Source: Lolium rigidum
Taxonomy: Eukaryota; Streptophyta; Magnoliopsida; Poales; Poaceae
Assembly: GCF_022539505.1 (NCBI RefSeq)
Contig: NC_061511.1
Span: 37,127,144-37,191,143, forward strand
Direction of reading: 5' to 3'
Length of the DNA: 64,000 bases
Below the pieces are notes generated by a model. It saw only the letters and a list, made by a program, of their open reading frames with translations. It searched no databases and was not told the origin of the DNA. Each line of letters opens with the position of its first letter. Position 1 is the first letter of the stretch. Shown in pieces: positions 48,617 through 58,255 of the stretch. The translations under genes and the position numbers were made by a program.

Positions 48617-48800
48617 CAAATACATATTTTATAGGAGACGTATTTTTGTTTGGCTGATTCATGTATTCACTTTAGCCGATCCATGATTGTAATAAGTGAC
48701 TTCGAATTCTTGCAGACCTGATACTATGGTTTAATAAAGCAAGCCGTGTGCATCTATTGATGCAGAGGCTGGGGCAATGCTCCTTTATCTAAAAAAAAAA
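46390..48800 (+). mobile_element. 5'-truncated L1-type LINE with reverse transcriptase and 3' tail
   Basis: The element starts within the reverse-transcriptase domain and ends at an A-tail (CTAAAAAAAAAA, 48789-48800), with an AATAAAG signal at about 48733. ORF1, the endonuclease and the start of the reverse transcriptase are missing, the usual result of incomplete target-primed reverse transcription. A target duplication could not be identified because the exact 5' junction is unclear. Confidence 0.85.
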
Positions 48801-49281
48801 TCCACTTATCGGTAGGTGCCTCTCTCAACCGCAACAAATCTGCAAACCTTCATAGAGGTTCAGGCCAACTAAGGAGCCTCCTAGAGAAGTAGAATGGTGC
48901 AGTCAATGAACGTTAGTGGCAGAACCATATCAGTTCCGAACATTGGTCAGCTTCAATCTGTAATTTGTGCACCAGCAGCACAGTGGTTGCACAGAGCCTG
49001 CATATAAGGGAAGAAATTGGACACATGCTCTAATCATGACCTGTAGGTACACAAAAGACTACTGTAAGTACTCCTACAACTGGTATTCTGGTAAACATGA
49101 AATTTATACCTCATAATTGGTGCCAGATTACACAAAAGACCACGGTAAGAATTCTTCCAACCACATTGATATAACATGTGCAAACATACTGCTCAAGAAC
49201 AAAATATTCAGGCTTCTGCAGACCACAATGCAGCCTCTCCAACATATTGGTATAAGGCCATCTATACCTCTATCTTCTCCT
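48801..49281. other. Intergenic or 3' untranslated region of the F-box/zinc-finger gene
   Basis: No reading frame of interest. On the minus strand AATAAA occurs immediately at the stop codon (49286-49281), and further A-rich stretches follow. A transcript end for the minus-strand gene may lie here. Confidence 0.4.
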
Positions 49282-52200
49282 TTATTGGACTCCCGGGCTC
49301 TTATGAACTATCTTATAATGCCTGTTCTGATCTTTCCTCTGAAATTCAAAGAGTGGAGAATGAAAAACAGAGCAGTTTGCAATTTACTTTGGAGAAATAA
49401 ATCCATGAAAACAAAAATCAACATATATAATTAGAAATCACACCGATGAATATTTTTTCGGGCAGCCCTTGAAGTGGCATTTTATCTTCTTAGTTCCATC
49501 CTACAAAATCACATGCATTTGAGAAAAATAATCCAAAAGAGGAAGCCATTTGTACAGGTCATAAATTATGTGGTATGGGAGTGTTTGGTTTGGCGCTTAC
49601 ATCAACATGCTGGTTAGATTTTTCATGAGTCTTCCTAGCATGCTTGTCAGGAAACTCCTCAGTGCACCCTTTGAATAGACATGTCTCCATCGAGTTATGC
49701 AGTCTCCCAAAATGAATTTTAAGATTCTCTGGTCTTGTAAACTTCTTGTCGCACCGTCCACATGGGATACATTTACCGTTCTTATGGACTTCCCTACGAT
49801 GTCTGGTCAGATTGGATATCTGAATTTCAAAGTTACCGAGAATGAAATGCAAATCAGTTTTACAGTTTACTGCAGTGATAGAAATCCATGAAAACAAAGA
49901 ACAGCATATGTAATTGCAAATCACACCGATGAAAACATTCTCTTGCAGCCCTTTGAGTTGCATTCAAGCATCGCGTTGCCATCCTACAAAATGCCACGCA
50001 TTTTAGCAGTAAATTATGCGGTATGGGAGTGCTTGTTATGTGTTTACCTCAACATGCAGATTGGTTTTCGCATTATTGGTCCTTGCATGCTGTGTTGTTG
50101 CCTTCTGTCGCATTGAAATGTTCCCGAATGGAACTGTTGGATTATTTTGATGCACTGTGGTTGGATTACAGCTGCAAGATAGATATTCTCAGATTTTTTT
50201 AAATGTAAGAACAGGCTCCATTAAATGGAGCATTTTTCCATGTGCAAATTCAATAAGGAATTTGAGCATCTAGATAGGAATCTATGTAAGAATTACTACC
50301 TCCATACGGGATTATAGGGCCGGAGGGCCAATTTTGAGAGGACCAAGGTAAATTTCTATTGGTGCTAGCTTTTTGTGTGCAATCAATTACATTTAGGATA
50401 ATTTCTCTTTTCTTACCTTGGACAATAGTTAGCCCGTAGTGTGTGCATGCATTAGCTTCTTTTTGACATGGCATGGGAGAAAAGGCAAAAGCCCAACCAG
50501 CGAGTGAGAAAAAAGTGGAGGGGTGAGATGCAGCGCATGTAGCGAGGCTTAATTAACTCTCCTCCTTATAATGTTTAACAAACAGAAAATGGCCTCCGGC
50601 CCTATAATCCCAAACAGAGAGTAACAAACACAAGTGTTGCGAAATAAGTTCTATGTGTGCAGATTATGTTAGTACAAGCATCATTGCTTGTCCAAAAGAG
50701 ATTAATACTAGGAATATAAGCTATTCCAGCAATCAGCACTATATGCAATTAACTTCACATGCCTAAGCCAGGTGAATTGATTTCATTAAATTAAAATTAA
50801 GAAGGTTTAATCATCTCAAAGAATACAATTAGAAAACGAAATGCTTATGAAGCCCTTTTCCAACAGCTACTAACACACAGTTGGATTAGCATAGTTCCTT
50901 TTACCTTGATGGTGAAGGAATGTGCTGAACTAGCTCTTCAGGACAAGCATTGCTTGTTGCTTTTGTTTTCAGCTTCTTCCTCTGGCCACCAGGCTCTTCA
51001 TCTGTCAGGTTGTTTACTCTGACCAAATTGTTTCTCTGAAATTTAAAGTTGCCGAGAATTTTTTAAAAGGTTTGTGATTTATATTGCAGTTTCCTATAAA
51101 ATGCTAAGAAGTATGTACACCTCACATTAGTAAGAAATCAATGATAGCAAGAAAGAAACAACAATACTTTGCATAGAGGCTTCTCCGTTGTTGCTGGCTG
51201 CCCCATTGAGCTGTTCCGGCATTGGACAACATGACTTGAGCGAGTCCTAGCGCCCTTGGGATGAGCTGCTTCTGCATGAGGTAGAAGGACCATTAAAGTT
51301 TTGTTTTTCTGTGCTCAGCCGCATAAGAGTTGGTGCACTTACCCTTCCGTCTTGGTCTCCTAGGAAGGTCACCCTGCTGTGGACAGTTCGATGCATCTTT
51401 GTTCAGAGGCTTAACTCCTGTTGTTGCCAGCTGCCCCATTGAACTCTTCTGACACTGATCTGTCAGATTATTTTTGCGCACTATGGTTGTGGAGATTATC
51501 TCAGACTCAACCACAAGAGAATTACTGCAGCTGCAAGATGGATAGGCTCAGTTTTTGAATTGTAAGAACATACACCATTAAATGGTACACTTATATGTAC
51601 AAACTTAATAAGGAAATTGAGAATCTAGATAACAATCTACGGTAACAGACACTACTATTGTGGAGTAAGTTTTATTTGTGCAGATTATTTCAAATCATCA
51701 CAAAGCCGAGAGTAAAAGTTGATTGGTGCCTGTCCGAAATAGATTAATACTAGGAACATAAGCTATGCGGGCAATCAGCACTAGTATACAATTAAGTACA
51801 TTATAACTTCACTATCCAAAATGTATGCAAACATCCATGGCATAGCTTTATTAACATCAAGCCCAAGTCAGATGATTCTATTTCATTAAATTATAACTAA
51901 TAATAACATCAAGCAGGTTTAATTATCTCAAAAGCCTAGAAAATGAAAAGCTTACGAAGCTCCTTTCTAGCAGCTAATAACATTAAGTTTGATTGACATA
52001 GTTCATTTTACCTTGATGGTGAAGGCATTTGCTCATCCAGGTGCCCCAGCGTTGTTTCAGAATTATCTGAAGAAATAACCGTCTCCATAGGCTGAATCAT
52101 AGCACTGCCATCATCCAGGTCTAATGCCACGAGGGGAAAATAAGACAAGGAAGATAGATCAGGACAGTGTATATTACCAGCTACTGACCACAAAGTCTTG

Positions 52201-53469
52201 CATGAAAAAAGAAATGATACCTATGCCTGTATCTTGTGGAGGAGGTGTGGATCCTGAAATGGTAGTTGGTGGCCATGACATTTGGTATGGGTAACCCCAT
52301 CCAGAAAACTTAAACTTGGCCAGCAGGCTCATCTTCTGCAAGTCCACCACAAAGTGAGGGCCGCCGTGGTAGGTCAGTACCGCTAGCCCATTGGTCACCC
52401 TGCAGACATGACACACTCTGGTAGAATAAGGTATGCCAAGCACTTTGATCATGAGGACTTCATCCTTCAAGTTGAACTCGAGCAACGCATCATCAAGTTC
52501 CCAAACTTGCAACCTAGGGATGGCGGGCCAGCCAAGCAGGCCTTGAATGCACACGAGGTAGCCCTTGCCATCCTTTTTTTCTTGAACGGAGCCTGTGCCA
52601 TGCTCGATCTCTCCTATCGAATACCCTTGAGAGATTGTCTTCCACGGGAGATGGCACAGCGAGAAAACCATGACGCGTGTATTGAGCACGAGCAGGGAAG
52701 CGTCATCATACTGCCAGAATATGCGGCTCGCGGCATACATTGGCATCAAGCCCCATTTCGGCAGCTTACCATTCCCCAACCCCAACGGAGCACTAGCCCA
52801 CGGGTGGCGCTTCCACTCGCGAGTGCCGGAGTCGTACTCCACAGCTCGGATCTCCCGGCGATGGCGGCGCTGCTGCACGGATACCACGCGGAAGCAGTCG
52901 ACGGCTAACCGCTGGCCACATTGCGGCACTGTGCCGTCGAGCAAGCAGTGTGCCAAAAACTCCCGCTCAACGTTGGCATCATCCGGACGGGGCTGAATCG
53001 GCACGGGCTTCCCCCCGGAGAGTGGGCTGTAGACCCACAGGGAATTATCGTTGTCCCGGGAGAGGAGTAGGACGCCATTGCGGCAGTCCCGGAGGCGCCA
53101 CCGGTGGCCATTGTCGAGCCTTGCGAGCGTGAAGTCACCCTTGCGTGTGACGGCGGCGATGTCCCGGTGGGCGTCGATGTCGCTCCCGGGGACATCGGAG
53201 CATGCTGGGAGGAAGAAGGGCCGCGGCAAAGACTCGTGGCCCCCATCCGAGACGAAGATGCCCATGAAAGGCGACGACGGGTGGCGGTCGCGGAAGCCGG
53301 AGAGGACAGAGGAGGCGATACGGCCCCAGCGGCGGCAGGCGAGCACGGCGCGCGCTAAGGACGCCGAGGAAGGGAGGCGGAGCAAGATCTCACCGATGGT
53401 GCCGTCGTCGAGGCCGTCGATGGTGGTGGCTGACGCAGGCACCCGAGGAGGTGGAGGAGAAGGGGCCAT
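49282..53469 (-). CDS. F-box protein with four C-terminal C2H2 zinc fingers (10 exons, 764 aa)
   Basis: Exons (minus): 53469-52221, 52120-52012, 51530-51343, 51271-51168, 51035-50905, 50171-50048, 49983-49927, 49819-49601, 49500-49444, 49338-49282. All introns are GT-AG, phases match at every junction, and the total is 765 codons with stop. Residues about 13-50 are an F-box (LDDGTIGEILLRLP, ACRRWGRIAS); F-boxes bind Skp1 in SCF ubiquitin ligases. The rest of exon 1 is a plant F-box-associated region (VVDLQKMSLLAKFKFSG). Exons 2-6 encode a polar linker with basic GGQRKKLKTK, a possible nuclear signal. Exons 7-10 encode four fingers (CNSKGCKRMF...HRREVH; CGRCDKKF...HFGRLH; CLFKGC...HEKSNQH; CHFKGCPKKY...HYKIVH), TFIIIA-like in spacing. 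An in-frame Met at 53508 would add 13 residues. That both halves form one transcript is inference. It could instead be two adjacent genes. Confidence 0.75.
49444..49983 (-). repeat. Duplicated zinc-finger half-exon pair inside the F-box/zinc-finger gene
   Basis: Exon 7 (49983-49927) and exon 9 (49500-49444) are both 57 nt, both start with Asp-Gly, both encode the Cys half of a finger (C-x4-C) and both end TCATCG/GTGTGA. The next exon in each case supplies the His half after TTTCAG. Flanking intron sequence is also similar (CATGAAAACAAA near 49405 and 49887). The fingers were therefore multiplied by tandem duplication of an exon pair about 485 bp apart. Confidence 0.8.
50048..52120 (-). repeat. 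Duplicated linker exon units in the F-box/zinc-finger gene
   Basis: Exon 2 (ending SPSR, donor AAG/GTAAAA) followed by exon 3 (starting S-C-S-N) has a second copy as exon 5 (ending SPSR, same donor) followed by exon 6 (starting S-C-N-P). The introns preceding these exons also match: 51541-51650 resembles 50175-50290 (TGTAAGAACA, CACCATTAAATGG / CTCCATTAAATGG). A third copy lies in the paralogue at 61141-62641. Confidence 0.75.
50296..50621. mobile_element. Stowaway-type MITE in intron 5 of the F-box/zinc-finger gene
   Basis: The left end reads GGGATTATAGGGCCGGAGGG (50308-50327). The right end on the opposite strand reads GGGATTATAGGGCCGGAGGC (50613-50594). The ends are inverted repeats of about 40 bp and begin with a CTCCAT/CTCTGT-type border. 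TA occurs at both sides (50294-50295 and 50622-50623) as the target duplication. It has no coding capacity. Its position inside an intron leaves the exons untouched. Confidence 0.8.
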
Positions 53470-53667
53470 CGTACCTCGCCTCGGGCAGGCGAGCGAGCGA
53501 CCGAGCATGGTCCTCCCCGGCAGATCTGGAAAGTGGTGGCGCGCGCGGCAGCCGGCGTCGAGGAGGAAGAAATGGAAGGCCTAGCGCCGGGCGGCGTGGT
53601 GGATTTGGAATGCGGCTTGGCTATTCCCCTCGTTCGACCCGTTGGAGTAAAATTAGCCTAGCTCAGA

Positions 53668-53691
53668 GTGAAGTGAAGTGAAGTGAAGTGA
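53668..53691. repeat. (GTGAA)n microsatellite upstream of the F-box/zinc-finger gene
   Basis: Nearly five perfect GTGAA units lie about 200 bp upstream of the start codon, in the probable promoter or 5' leader. Confidence 0.9.
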
Positions 53692-53829
53692 TAGCTGAGA
53701 GTGAGAGGTGGGGCCGTGCGCGGCGCGGCTAGCCAACCCAGAGCACGCGTGGACAGGTACTCAAATCACCCTTTGTCCCACTCGTTCGCGCATCTCCAAG
53801 GCGCGACCTGAGCCGCGGGTCATCCGCGG

Positions 53830-55110
53830 TGAGGTAATCTAGCCCAAATATACGTCTCAGATGCGTCTCTACGGACGCTGCGCGGACGCGGTAAGTGTCC
53901 GCTTGCGTCTGGCGGACGTTTCGTCGGGCCGGCCTGACAGCGACCCTGCATCGATGCGTCTTCTCAGGCGCGCGTTCTCGTTGTTTTCGTCGGGCCGACG
54001 CACTTCCGATGCTAGTCAGTTTAGTTTCAGAAAATTTGGAAAAGAGGTTGTAGCCTTAAATTAGCTCAAATTTGCACGAAATTGAAGCCTCGGATTACGT
54101 CAAACTGAGGTCCGAAATAAGTTCATCACACTTTGCATATGGTACAGCGCAAAGTGGAGTCCAAAAGGGACACAACAAGGCCTGAACAACAAATGAAGTC
54201 CAAAAGGAGGCCATCGTCAGGGCAGGTGGTGCCATTTCATCAAACAGGATGCGGGGCACCGGCATGCTCTCCTCCGGCAGCTGGCGCGTCTTGTGTGTCG
54301 TGCCCGGGCACCACTCACCGCTTCTAGGCATCCGGTTGAGGGCGGGAACCGGCGCCCCGTTGAACTGCATCGGCGCCACGCCGGAGGCGAACCGAACCGC
54401 GACGCCGGGTGGACCTGCAAGTGAGCGGGAGTTCCAGGACGCAGCTGGGAACTTACCGAGCTCACCGAAGAGGCCGGAGGAGCGACGCCGGTGATCACCT
54501 CTCGCTTGACGAGCATGTAGGCCTCCGCTAAGGTCGGATGGAGGCCTACTTGCCCGACGCCGACTTTCATCTTCATCTGCCACGCCTGACCGACGTCCAT
54601 GGCGGCGGACGTTGCATTCCTCTCCTTCAGGTTCTTGCGGCGGCCGCGACGCTTCATGGCCTCGACGCCTTTCTCCTCCTTGGACAACACCTTCTTTGTC
54701 GCCTTCGCCTTAGCATCCCGGCCGCTGGTGGCCGGCCCGCTTGCCTTCCGCCGGAGCTGCAGCCTCCATTCTGGCTATGGTAGTGGCTATGGAGGGGGGT
54801 GTGGGGCGGCGGCAGGTGCGAGTGTTACCTCGGAATCCATGGTGGTGGCTGCGGCGGCGAGGACGTCCATCGCTTCTGGACTGCTCGCGCCGGTCTACTT
54901 TGATTTTTCGCGCGGGGAATAACCACTAGCGGGAATGTTATCGGCCTCCCTGTCACTGACGCGCGGGTCCTACGTCATTTCCGGCGGATACTCGGCGCGA
55001 CCACGAAGACACAAACCTAGCCCATATTTGGGCCAGGTTTGCATTGCCGCGAACGGACAGGTCACTATGCGTCGCCCCGCTGGAGCAGGCCCCGTTGGAG
55101 ATGCCCTAAA
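53830..55110 (-). mobile_element. GC-rich class II element remnant with NAM-associated-type gene fragment
   Basis: The left side carries GCGTCTCTACGGACGCTGCG-like subterminal sequence (53864-53960). The right side ends with CCGTTGGAGATGCCCTAAAT (55091-55110), the inverse of the GGGCATCTCCAACGGGG end common in cereal DNA elements. On the minus strand, from the ATG at 54840 (MDSEVTLAPAAA) through KKVLSKEEKGVEAMKRRG and AMDVGQAWQMKMKVGVG (54690-54560), a lysine/arginine-rich frame is broken by stops and shifts. It resembles the N-terminal part of transposon-borne Myb/NAM-associated proteins. It is non-autonomous and decayed. Confidence 0.5.
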
Positions 55111-55319
55111 TAGAATATTTTTCGCGTCCGGTTTTGGCTATTTGGATCAGCCTCCGGACATACGGATAGGCTGGGACGTCCGCAGCCCATTTTAGTCCCA
55201 ACATTGCTACCCAAACAACTATTCCTCCTTCTTCTTTCCTAGCAGTACTATTTCAGAAAGACGGGCATGAACGCGTCCAAGCCGAGAGGCACGGCTAGGG
55301 AGGCCAGGAGGCATGGCTA

Positions 55320-55745
55320 GGAATGCGCCTCCTGTCTTCGTGGACGAGCCGGCGGTGCAGCCGCGAAGGGAAAATCCCTGTCGCCCATGAAGCCCGCCCT
55401 TCTTCTCCTATCCGTCTCCGTCGATAGATACGTACGCCAACTCGGCGAGTTGATGGCGTACGCCAGATCGGCGCGGAGGTCCGGCGGCAGGTACCGCCTC
55501 CTTCGCCGGATCTCCGCGTTCCGATCAGGCTCGCGCGCAGGGACTGGAGGGATGGGCACCCGGCGGCAGCTGAGCCGTTAGCCGCCAGGGAGTTGCACGC
55601 CGGACCAGGCGTCGTCGCACGACAACCATTTGCTGTGCATGAGCCTCCCCACCGTGACGGGGAGCGGCACCCTCTTGCTGCCGCTGCCGGAGGCCTCGAA
55701 GTCGTTCTTCTTCCCCATGGCGCTGCGGCGGTGGTGTTGCGAGTG
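55320..55745 (-). pseudogene. Transposon-associated GC-rich gene fragment (unknown function)
   Basis: From ATG near 55720, the frame reads MGKKNDFEASGSGSKRVPLP, then VGRLMHSKWLSCDDAWSGVQ. After a frame break near 55570 it continues as PVPAREPDRNAEIRRRRRYL and PPDLRADLAYAINSP to 55320. I know this pattern only as a recurrent grass transposon-associated open frame and can assign no function. The 5' part recurs in the tandem copy at about 56435-56270. Confidence 0.45.
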
Positions 55746-56943
55746 GAGGTGTGGGCGAAGGACGAACGCGGCCGGTGGACTTTTAAGGGCGGCCACGCGC
55801 GGGATACGATGCCATTGAAGGCGGCGCAGAAGCCCAGCCGCCGCTCGCCAGTACGCGCGCAGAACAGGCAGCCGCGCCATTGATGACGAAGGCTGCGGCG
55901 CAGACGCGAAAGCGCTGACCGCCGAAGCGATGCCCTTGATGCAGACTCGCTGCCAGGCGGGCCCAGTGGAGACGCGAGCGGACACTTTGCGTGTCCGCGC
56001 AGCGTCCGCAGAGACGCAAACCTGCCAGGTGACTTTGCGTCGCGCCGCTGGAGAGGGTGTCACACGCATTTTCGGTCAAAGCGGACGCAAACGGTCGCCC
56101 CGTTGGAGATACCCTAAATAGAATATTTTACGCATCCGGTTTTGGCTGTTTGGATCAGCTGCCGAGCGGTGGAGGAGACTTGATTTTGAGTATGTACGTT
56201 TTGCTTAAACACTCCTTCGTTGGATCTCCGCGTTCCGATCAGGCTCGCGCGCAGGACTGGAGGGATGGGCACCCGGCGGCAGCTGAGCCGTCAGCAGCCA
56301 GGGAGTTGCACGCCGGACCAGGCGTCGTCGCACGGCAACCATTTGCCGTAAATGAGCCTCCCCACCGTGACGGGGAGCGGCACCCTCTTGCTGTCGCTGC
56401 CGGAGGCCTCGAAGTCGTTCTTCTTCCCATGGCGCTGCGGCGGTGGTGTTGCGAGTGGAGGTGTGGGCGAAGGACGAACGCGGCCGGTGGACTTTTAAGG
56501 GCGGCCACGCGCGGGATACGATGCCATTGAAGGCGGCGCAGAAGCCCAGCCGCCGCCCGCCAGTGCGCGCGTAGAACAGGCAGCCGCGCCATTGATGGCG
56601 AAGGCTGCGGCGCAGACGCGGAAGCGCTGACCGCCGAAGCGATGCCCTCGATGCAGACTTGCTGCCAGGCGGGCCCGGTGGAGACGCGAGCGGACACTTT
56701 ACGCATCCGCGCAGCGTCCGCAGAGACGCAAACCTGCCCGGTCACTTTACGTCGCGCCACTGGAGAGGGTGTCAGACGCATTTTCGGTCAAAGCGGACGC
56801 AGCGTCCGTTTGCGTCGCCCCGTTGGAGATGCCCTAAATAGAATATTTTACGCGTCTGGTACGTTTTGGCTGTTTGGATCAGCCGAGCGGTGGAGGAGAC
56901 TTGATTTTGAGTATGTACGTTTTGCTTAAACATTCCTTCGTAC
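55498..56943. repeat. 714-bp tandem duplication
   Basis: The sequence from CTTCGCCGGATCTCCGCG (55501) recurs from CTTCGTTGGATCTCCGCG (56215) with an offset of 714 bp and stays collinear. Both copies end with GTTTTGCTTAAACA(C/T)TCCTTCG (about 56219 and 56939). Each unit contains the GACGCGAGCGGACACTTT block and the CCCCGTTGGAGAT(A/G)CCCTA terminus. The junction shares the short sequence CTCCTTCG, so duplication by unequal exchange or slippage at that motif is likely. Confidence 0.85.
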
Positions 56944-57523
56944 TAAGTGTGAGTGTCACCATGAGGCGCCCCCGTTTCAATTCTTGCTATATGCCGATCG
57001 ATGAAAGCCACCTAATGTACTAAAGGCATATGTGCGTGAAAAATAGTTCTTTCTTGTAATGAACGTATCTTTCCGGTGTACTCGAATCAGAATGCAGCTG
57101 GTTAAAAGAGGAGGCCGGCCACTCGGTGTCCACGTGATGGAGCTGGTCGACGACGCGTCGGCCACGACCCATCGCTTCCGCCGGCGAAATTTGTGTGGAG
57201 GGTTTTTTATTTGGAGGGAATGGAGCGGTTTGTGTGCAACTGGGTGGAGGGACAGTGGTGGTGTAGGGGAGGGCATGCGTGGTGTAGGCCGGGGCAAGGC
57301 AAGCGGAACACTGTAAGTTCCGCACTTTGTAAGTGTATATTTTTCTCTGATGGAAAAGAAAAAAAGATGGCTTAGATTTGTGTAAATTTGTAGGTATCCA
57401 AATTTAGATAAAGTAAAGATATCCTTGTAGAAGAAAAATATAGAAAATTCGTATGTTGTGTTGGGGAGGAAAACAGAGCAACTAAGAATGGATGTAGGTA
57501 GTTAATTTCTGTAGTAGGATTAA
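56944..57523. other. No recognisable gene
   Basis: The stretch is moderately GC-rich at 57100-57300 with frames open on both strands but no domain. The sequence around 57350-57500 is AT-rich. Confidence 0.35.
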
Positions 57524-57860
57524 GAGCATCTCCAGTCACGTCCCCCAAAACGCGCCGAATCGAGCGTTTGGGGGACGTGTTTCGTTCGTGCCGCGTTTGG
57601 GGGACGTCGCTTCCCAGCCTTGGTAGCCTTATGGCCTCGTGGACGAGGTGGAAAGGCTGGACGGCCTTGATCGTCGTCTTCACCGTCGAGGTTGATCGAT
57701 GTCCCATTCCTCACAGCTTCGTTGTAGGACGCAAAGCTTGTCATCCACTTGTTGTTGTTCTTGAGCACGTCCCAGATATGGACCATATGTAAGCCCTTTT
57801 TATGCGTCGCCCTGAACTTCTCCAAGGTACGGGATACCTGCAATCATAGCCGCCAATGAT
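57524..57860 (-). pseudogene. NAM-associated domain gene fragment at the end of a class II element
   Basis: The element end GAGCATCTCCAGTCACGTCC begins at 57524 and is followed by a second inverted-type CGTTTGGGGGACGT motif. The minus-strand frame 57843-57540 contains WDVLKNNNKWMTSFASYNEA and VRNGTSINLDGEDDDQGRPA, then RPRGHKATKAGKRR. These are hallmarks of the central region of transposon-borne Myb/NAM-associated proteins. The frame is cut at both ends. It is the third relic of this kind in the window (with 41539 and 53830). Confidence 0.65.
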
Positions 57861-58037
57861 GTACATACAAAGATGCAAATAGTGTAGAATGATGATAGTT
57901 GTATCGTGTTTACCACTGTCATGACGCCCGCGCCGCTTACGGGGTTGTTAATAGCATGTTCGACCGCCGATCAGAACCTGCTTGTCTCTTATTTGATGTA
58001 GTTCCATCTTTTCCGGAGGGACTCTTCCGTCCGAGGG

Positions 58038-58255
58038 TGTCAACACCCGGATTTTTAAGTCCAGATGCCTATTATGTCATACATCGCAATCCCATGAATA
58101 TTGTTTTTGCGAGACATAATAGATTGATATCACAGACATCATTCATTACAAACCATAATAGTCTTATATCAAAGGATCACATGATCCAGTTTTAATACAA
58201 CAATTGATCTAAAGATCAAATACATACCACGTAGCGGAAGAAACGTAGTAGCTCA
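58038..58255. repeat. Gypsy LTR 5'-end fragment
   Basis: The sequence TGTCAACACCCGGATTTTTA at 58038 is a typical start of a grass gypsy LTR. It continues for about 215 bp (to CACGTAGCGGAAGAAACG, GCTCATGG) and is then replaced by the Angela-like LTR end. The host element was probably hit by, or recombined with, the copia element. Confidence 0.55.

Noticed and set aside
52408..53584. Plus-strand open frames of 166 and 177 codons
   Set aside because: They are antisense shadows of the GC-rich F-box exon, with no recognisable domain.
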